NCBI GenBank assembly: GCA_002310215.1 | Contig: DBYR01000041.1 | Coordinates: forward strand, 35,661-99,660 | Direction: 5' to 3' | From: Bacteroidales bacterium UBA1181 | GTDB lineage: Bacteria; Bacteroidota; Bacteroidia; Bacteroidales; Paludibacteraceae | DNA: 64,000 nt | Shown here: positions 60,417 to 64,000 of the stretch, one piece after another | Numbering within the stretch: position 1 is the first letter of the stretch | Layout: every line of letters starts with the position of its first letter | The notes under the pieces: model-generated | Told to the model about the DNA's origin: nothing | Seen by the model: only the letters and a program-made list of their open reading frames with translations | Database searches by the model: none | Translations under genes and position numbers: made by a program

Positions 60417-61061
60417 ATGGGAAAAATAACAGAACTCATTTTCATCATCGACAAGTCTGGTTCAATGTCTGGTTTGGAAGCCGACACAATAGGTGGATTC
60501 AACTCCATGTTGCAAAAGCAGAAAGAAGGCGAAGGCGTATGTCACCTCTCCACCATCTTATTTTCCAACGAATCTGAGGTGCTGCACAACCGTCGCAACA
60601 TCGAGAAGATTGAGCCATTGACCCGCAACGAATATCGTGTCGGAGGATGCACCGCCTTATTGGACGCTATGGGAGATGCGATACAGCACACGGTAAAGGT
60701 TCAGAAAAACGCGGCCGACGACGAGCGGGCCTCCAACGTGGTATTTGTGATCATCACCGACGGGGAGGAGAACTCATCGACCCGATACAGCAAACGGGAC
60801 ATCAAAAAGATGATCAGTTACGAGCAGGAAAAATACGGGTGGGAGTTCATCTTCCTCGGTGCGAACATCGATGCGATAGAGACGGCGGACAGCTTCGGCA
60901 TCAAGAAAGAACGGGCAAGCAATTATGTCTGTGATTCTGTTGGCGTGAACCTGAACTACAGATGTTTAGAGAAGGCCATCACCCACCTGAGAGGGAAAGG
61001 ATTCATTTCCGATGATTGGAACGAGGAGGTCGAAGCCGATTATGCGAGAAGGGGGAAGTAA
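60417..61061 (+). CDS. vWA-domain protein (TerY-like)
   Basis: 214 residues from the ATG at 60417. MIDAS motif FIIDKSGSMSG near the start, followed by TALLDAMGDAIQHTV and FVIITDGEENSSTRYS, as in TerY/YegL-type single-domain vWA proteins. No signal peptide; cytosolic. Divergent from the macro-HTH gene. vWA proteins of this class often work with TerB, phosphatases or kinases in stress or conflict operons; no such partner is adjacent apart from the macro-domain gene. Confidence 0.8.
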   Translation: MGKITELIFIIDKSGSMSGLEADTIGGFNSMLQKQKEGEGVCHLSTILFSNESEVLHNRRNIEKIEPLTRNEYRVGGCTALLDAMGDAIQHTVKVQKNAADDERASNVVFVIITDGEENSSTRYSKRDIKKMISYEQEKYGWEFIFLGANIDAIETADSFGIKKERASNYVCDSVGVNLNYRCLEKAITHLRGKGFISDDWNEEVEADYARRGK

Positions 61062-61083
61062 CGTACCTCAAGCATGCACAAAG

Positions 61084-61120
61084 AAAAATGGAGACGGTGA
61101 TGTCACTGTCTCCATTTTTT
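61084..61120. terminator. terminator between the vWA gene and lon (convergent)
   Basis: AAATGGAGAC pairs with GTCTCCATTT, with A-rich DNA on the left and a T run on the right, so it can end both the plus-strand vWA gene and the minus-strand lon gene. Confidence 0.8.
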
Positions 61121-61139
61121 ATATCAGTCAATCAAATTA

Positions 61140-63575
61140 TCAATCCACCTTCTCATCCAGCAAAGCGAAATCCGTCACATCCTTGATGGTATTGACGTAA
61201 TGGAATGTCAATCCCTTCAGGTACTCTGGCTTGATTTCCTCAATATCCTTCTTGTTCTCCTCACACAGGATAATATCCTTGATACCCGCCCGTTTGGCCG
61301 CCAAGATTTTCTCACGTATACCGCCGACAGGGAGCACCTTGCCACGGAGCGTGATTTCACCCGTCATAGCTAAGTTCTTACGCACCTTACGTTTGGTAAG
61401 GGCAGAGACGATAGAGGTGGTCATCGTGACGCCAGCGGAAGGTCCATCTTTTGGAACGGCACCCTCCGGCACATGGACATGTATGCTATACTCCTCGAAT
61501 ATATCATTAGGGATATTCCAATAATCCGCATGAGCACGAATGTACTCCAAAGCCAATACCGCCGACTCCTTCATCACATCACCCAAGCTACCCGTGAGAG
61601 TCAGTTTCGGTGCCTTGGACTTGCTTAGGCTCGTCTCGACGAAAAGGATTTCACCACCCACGGCCGTCCAAGCCAATCCCGTCACTACACCCGCGAAGTT
61701 ATTCCCCTGGTATTCATCGTGCGAGTAGCGCTCCACACCTAAATAATCAGGAAGCGTATCCTTCGTGATGACCGGTTCATACTTCTCTTTCACGGCGATT
61801 TTATAGGCCACCTTCCTCATCACCTTGGAAATCTGCTTCTCCAACTCACGCACGCCAGACTCTCTCGTATAGGAGGTGATGATCTTCTCAATCACATCTG
61901 CTGGCATGGAGACTTGTTCAGCGGTCAGTCCATGTTTCTCCAACTCATTCGGGATGAGATGACGCTGGGCGATTTGGATTTTCTCCTCCGTGATATATCC
62001 GCTCACCTCAATCAACTCCATACGGTCCAACAATGGTTGTGAAATCGTATTCAGGTTATTAGCGGTTGCGATAAACATCACATGAGACAGATCGTAGTCA
62101 ATATCCAAGAAGTTATCATGGAAAGCGATGTTCTGTTCCGGGTCGAGAACCTCAAGCAATGCGGACTCAGGATCGCCCTTCATATCGTTGCACACCTTGT
62201 CGATCTCGTCCAATATGAATACCGGATTAGATGATTCGGCTTTCTGCAGGCTTTGAATAATACGGCCAGGCATCGCCCCGATGTAGGTACGACGATGTCC
62301 GCGGATCTCCGCCTCGTCATGCAATCCGCCCAATGAGATACGGACATACTTTCTGTTCAGCGACTCCGCGATGGACTTGCCCAAGGAGGTCTTACCAACA
62401 CCAGGAGGGCCATAGAGGCAGATAATAGGAGACTTCATGTCACCTTTCAACTTCATGACGGCCAGATGTTCCAGGATACGGTCTTTCACCTTCTCCATAC
62501 CATAATGGTCACGATCCAAGATGGACTTAGCCTTCTTGATGGAATGGCTATCCTTCGTGTACTCGCCCCATGGCAGATTGACGATGGTCTCCACGTAATT
62601 CAATTGCACACCATAGTCGTGCGAAGTGACAGGCGTACGCTCCAATTTGGAAAGTTCATCCTCAAAGATTTTCTTCACCTCTACCGACCATTTCTTTCCC
62701 TTGGCCTTCTCCCTCAACTTTTCGACATCCTTGGACGACGAATCGCCCATTTCCTCCTGGATAGCCTTCATCTGCTGCTGCAGGTAATATTCCTTCTGTT
62801 GTTGATCGATGCCTTCCTGTGTCTTTGCTTGGATCGCCATCTTAACCTCAACGAGTTGGAGTTCCTGGTTCAATAAGCCCAATAGGGTATAAGCCCTCTC
62901 GTAGACATTCGTTATCTCCAATAATCTTTGGCGGTCTTCCACATTTAAGTTGAAGTTGGCAGCGATGAAGTTGACCAGTTGCAAAGGTCCTTCAATGTTC
63001 TTCACCGCGAAGGATAAGCCATTAGGCATAGAAGATGACCCTTTGACGATTCGAATGGAGACATCCTTCAACGCCTCGATCAAAGCCGTGAAATCCTTGC
63101 GCGACACCGTATCGTCCATCGATTCCGGATAAGCCGAAACCGTCCCCTTGTAATACAAACGTTCCGAGCTATAGCTTGTTAATTGGATCCTATGCTTTCC
63201 TTGCAGGATAGCGGTGGTTGAGCCATCCGGCAATTCCAATATCTTAATCACCTGCGCCAAACAACCCACTGGGAAGATATCATCCTGTTCGGGAGCATCC
63301 ACCCGCGCGTCCTTCTGTGCGAAAGCACCCAAATAACCATGGTTCTTATAGGCGGCCTTCACCGCATTAAGGGAACGTTTCCTACCTAACGAAACCGGCA
63401 GCACAACGTCTGGGAACAACACCACATTACGCAAGGGAAGGACAGGAATGACCTCATCCTCTCGTATATTGAAGACGAAATTCTGTCCACCATCCGTAAT
63501 CAGGGGAAAGAATTCCGCACCCTCTTCGCCTTCTCCGCTTACACCTAACAATATGTTCTCAACATCTTTTTTCAT
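61140..63575 (-). CDS. lon: Lon ATP-dependent protease
   Basis: 811 residues. Lon N-terminal domain (VLPLRNVVLFPDVVLPVSLG), Walker A GPPGVGKTSLGKSIAESL, Walker B in the AAA part (VFILDEIDKV), and the C-terminal Ser-Lys protease domain with GPSAGVTMTTSIVSALT (catalytic Ser) and the downstream Lys in GGIREKILAAKRAG. It degrades damaged and regulatory proteins in the cytosol. The start follows a run of Ts on the coding strand; no clear TAnnTTTG promoter was found upstream. Confidence 0.95.
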   Translation of the reverse strand: MKKDVENILLGVSGEGEEGAEFFPLITDGGQNFVFNIREDEVIPVLPLRNVVLFPDVVLPVSLGRKRSLNAVKAAYKNHGYLGAFAQKDARVDAPEQDDIFPVGCLAQVIKILELPDGSTTAILQGKHRIQLTSYSSERLYYKGTVSAYPESMDDTVSRKDFTALIEALKDVSIRIVKGSSSMPNGLSFAVKNIEGPLQLVNFIAANFNLNVEDRQRLLEITNVYERAYTLLGLLNQELQLVEVKMAIQAKTQEGIDQQQKEYYLQQQMKAIQEEMGDSSSKDVEKLREKAKGKKWSVEVKKIFEDELSKLERTPVTSHDYGVQLNYVETIVNLPWGEYTKDSHSIKKAKSILDRDHYGMEKVKDRILEHLAVMKLKGDMKSPIICLYGPPGVGKTSLGKSIAESLNRKYVRISLGGLHDEAEIRGHRRTYIGAMPGRIIQSLQKAESSNPVFILDEIDKVCNDMKGDPESALLEVLDPEQNIAFHDNFLDIDYDLSHVMFIATANNLNTISQPLLDRMELIEVSGYITEEKIQIAQRHLIPNELEKHGLTAEQVSMPADVIEKIITSYTRESGVRELEKQISKVMRKVAYKIAVKEKYEPVITKDTLPDYLGVERYSHDEYQGNNFAGVVTGLAWTAVGGEILFVETSLSKSKAPKLTLTGSLGDVMKESAVLALEYIRAHADYWNIPNDIFEEYSIHVHVPEGAVPKDGPSAGVTMTTSIVSALTKRKVRKNLAMTGEITLRGKVLPVGGIREKILAAKRAGIKDIILCEENKKDIEEIKPEYLKGLTFHYVNTIKDVTDFALLDEKVD

Positions 63576-63883
63576 TGTCTGTCATATATTCTTACCGATC
63601 ACGTCATTTTGTCAGTGTATTTCCTTGGCCACACATTCGCGTGAGTCCAAACACGTTTACAAACCGACTGAGCATCAGTATATTATTCAAATACAAATAA
63701 CACTCTCTACTAATAATAAACAATAGTCGTGCCAAAGGTTCCCCGAGACTGTTCTTCTGTTAAAATGGCAGAAATAGAGACATGTTTCTTTTCCCTTTAT
63801 GTGCGAAACGCATATAACACAATGGTAGAGACGCCACATCGTGACGTCTCTACCATAATATCTATCGAAGAAATAATTATTTC
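63576..63883. other. intergenic region with a hairpin
   Basis: 308 bases between lon and the truncated T9SS gene. GGTAGAGACG (63824-63833) pairs with CGTCTCTACC (63845-63854), about 30 bases past the stop of the right-hand gene on its strand, so it probably marks that gene's terminator. No other feature was seen. Confidence 0.5.
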
Positions 63884-64000
63884 TTATTGTCTCAGCAACG
63901 TGAAGTGGCCCATGAACTGGCGGTCGATCTCCTCCACGTCGATCACATACCAGTAGTCGGTGGAAGGCATCGCATGACCGTTGTAGGTACCGTCCCAGCC
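63884..64000 (-). CDS. C-terminal end of a T9SS type B (gliding-motility-type) secreted protein, cut by the edge
   Basis: The last 38 codons are present, starting at the window edge. The text GWDGTYNGHAMPSTDYWYV, then EEIDRQFMGHFTLLR, matches the C-terminal domain of T9SS type B (CHU_C / gliding-motility-associated) proteins, which end in this way. The body of the protein lies outside the window. Confidence 0.85.
   Translation of the reverse strand, partial: GWDGTYNGHAMPSTDYWYVIDVEEIDRQFMGHFTLLRQ

Overview
The window is chromosomal DNA from a member of the Bacteroidota, most likely order Bacteroidales. Supporting signs are promoters of the TTTG / TAnnTTTG type, T9SS (Por) sorting domains, a one-piece pyruvate:ferredoxin oxidoreductase, a PUR-alpha-like (DUF3276) protein, a bactofilin and the nusB-yajC-ybbR-coaE gene order. 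I cannot assign a genus.

Layout. 1-4.7 kb is an accessory region: the C-terminal end of a WYL regulator, an unknown lipoprotein, a gene remnant, three tandem RhuM-like genes (the third lacks the C-terminal domain), a probable structured small RNA and a WYL-type N-terminal regulator without its WYL domain. 4.8-5.2 kb is a tRNA cluster (Ser, Phe, Tyr, His) on the minus strand. 5.3-21.5 kb is the main item: a compact nine-gene minus-strand operon. It encodes a lipoprotein, a small membrane protein, a tubulin-like protein, a 1294-residue Hsp70/actin-like protein, a second and degenerate Hsp70-like protein, a zinc-ribbon GTPase (Double-GTPase 2 type), a GTPase-associated protein (GAP1 type), a membrane-anchored TIR-like protein and a TIR-MORN protein. 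It looks like a multi-NTPase, membrane-linked conflict or signalling system with TIR effectors.

21.8-29.4 kb holds a HAD phosphatase, a flavin reductase, an M48 protease fused to a TerB-like domain, two secreted proteins (one with three cysteine-rich repeats), a PaaI thioesterase, an AbiE module whose toxin is cut to 39 codons, and a solitary cytosine-5 DNA methyltransferase. 29.5-64 kb is mostly core genome: nifJ, an AsmA-like protein, cvfB, an ion channel, mntP, metY, a CobW-type GTPase, a polysaccharide flippase, a small ferredoxin, the PUR protein, bactofilin-pheS, a LytS/LytTR two-component pair, a TolC-like protein, pyrC with a GT2 glycosyltransferase, mfd, nusB-yajC-ybbR-coaE, a macro-domain/HTH protein divergent from a vWA protein, and lon. 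A T9SS type B C-terminal end is cut by the right edge.

How the parts fit. In the nine-gene operon the GTPase and GAP1 genes are adjacent, as is usual for that pair. The ATP- and GTP-binding filament or chaperone folds could act as assembly sensors, the small membrane protein and lipoprotein would tie them to the envelope, and the TIR proteins are the likely output. The TerB-domain protease lies just beyond on the other strand, and a TerY-like vWA protein next to a macro-domain protein lies at 60 kb. These could be functionally related, but nothing in the sequence proves it. All functional statements rest on motif reading by eye; no database search was run.
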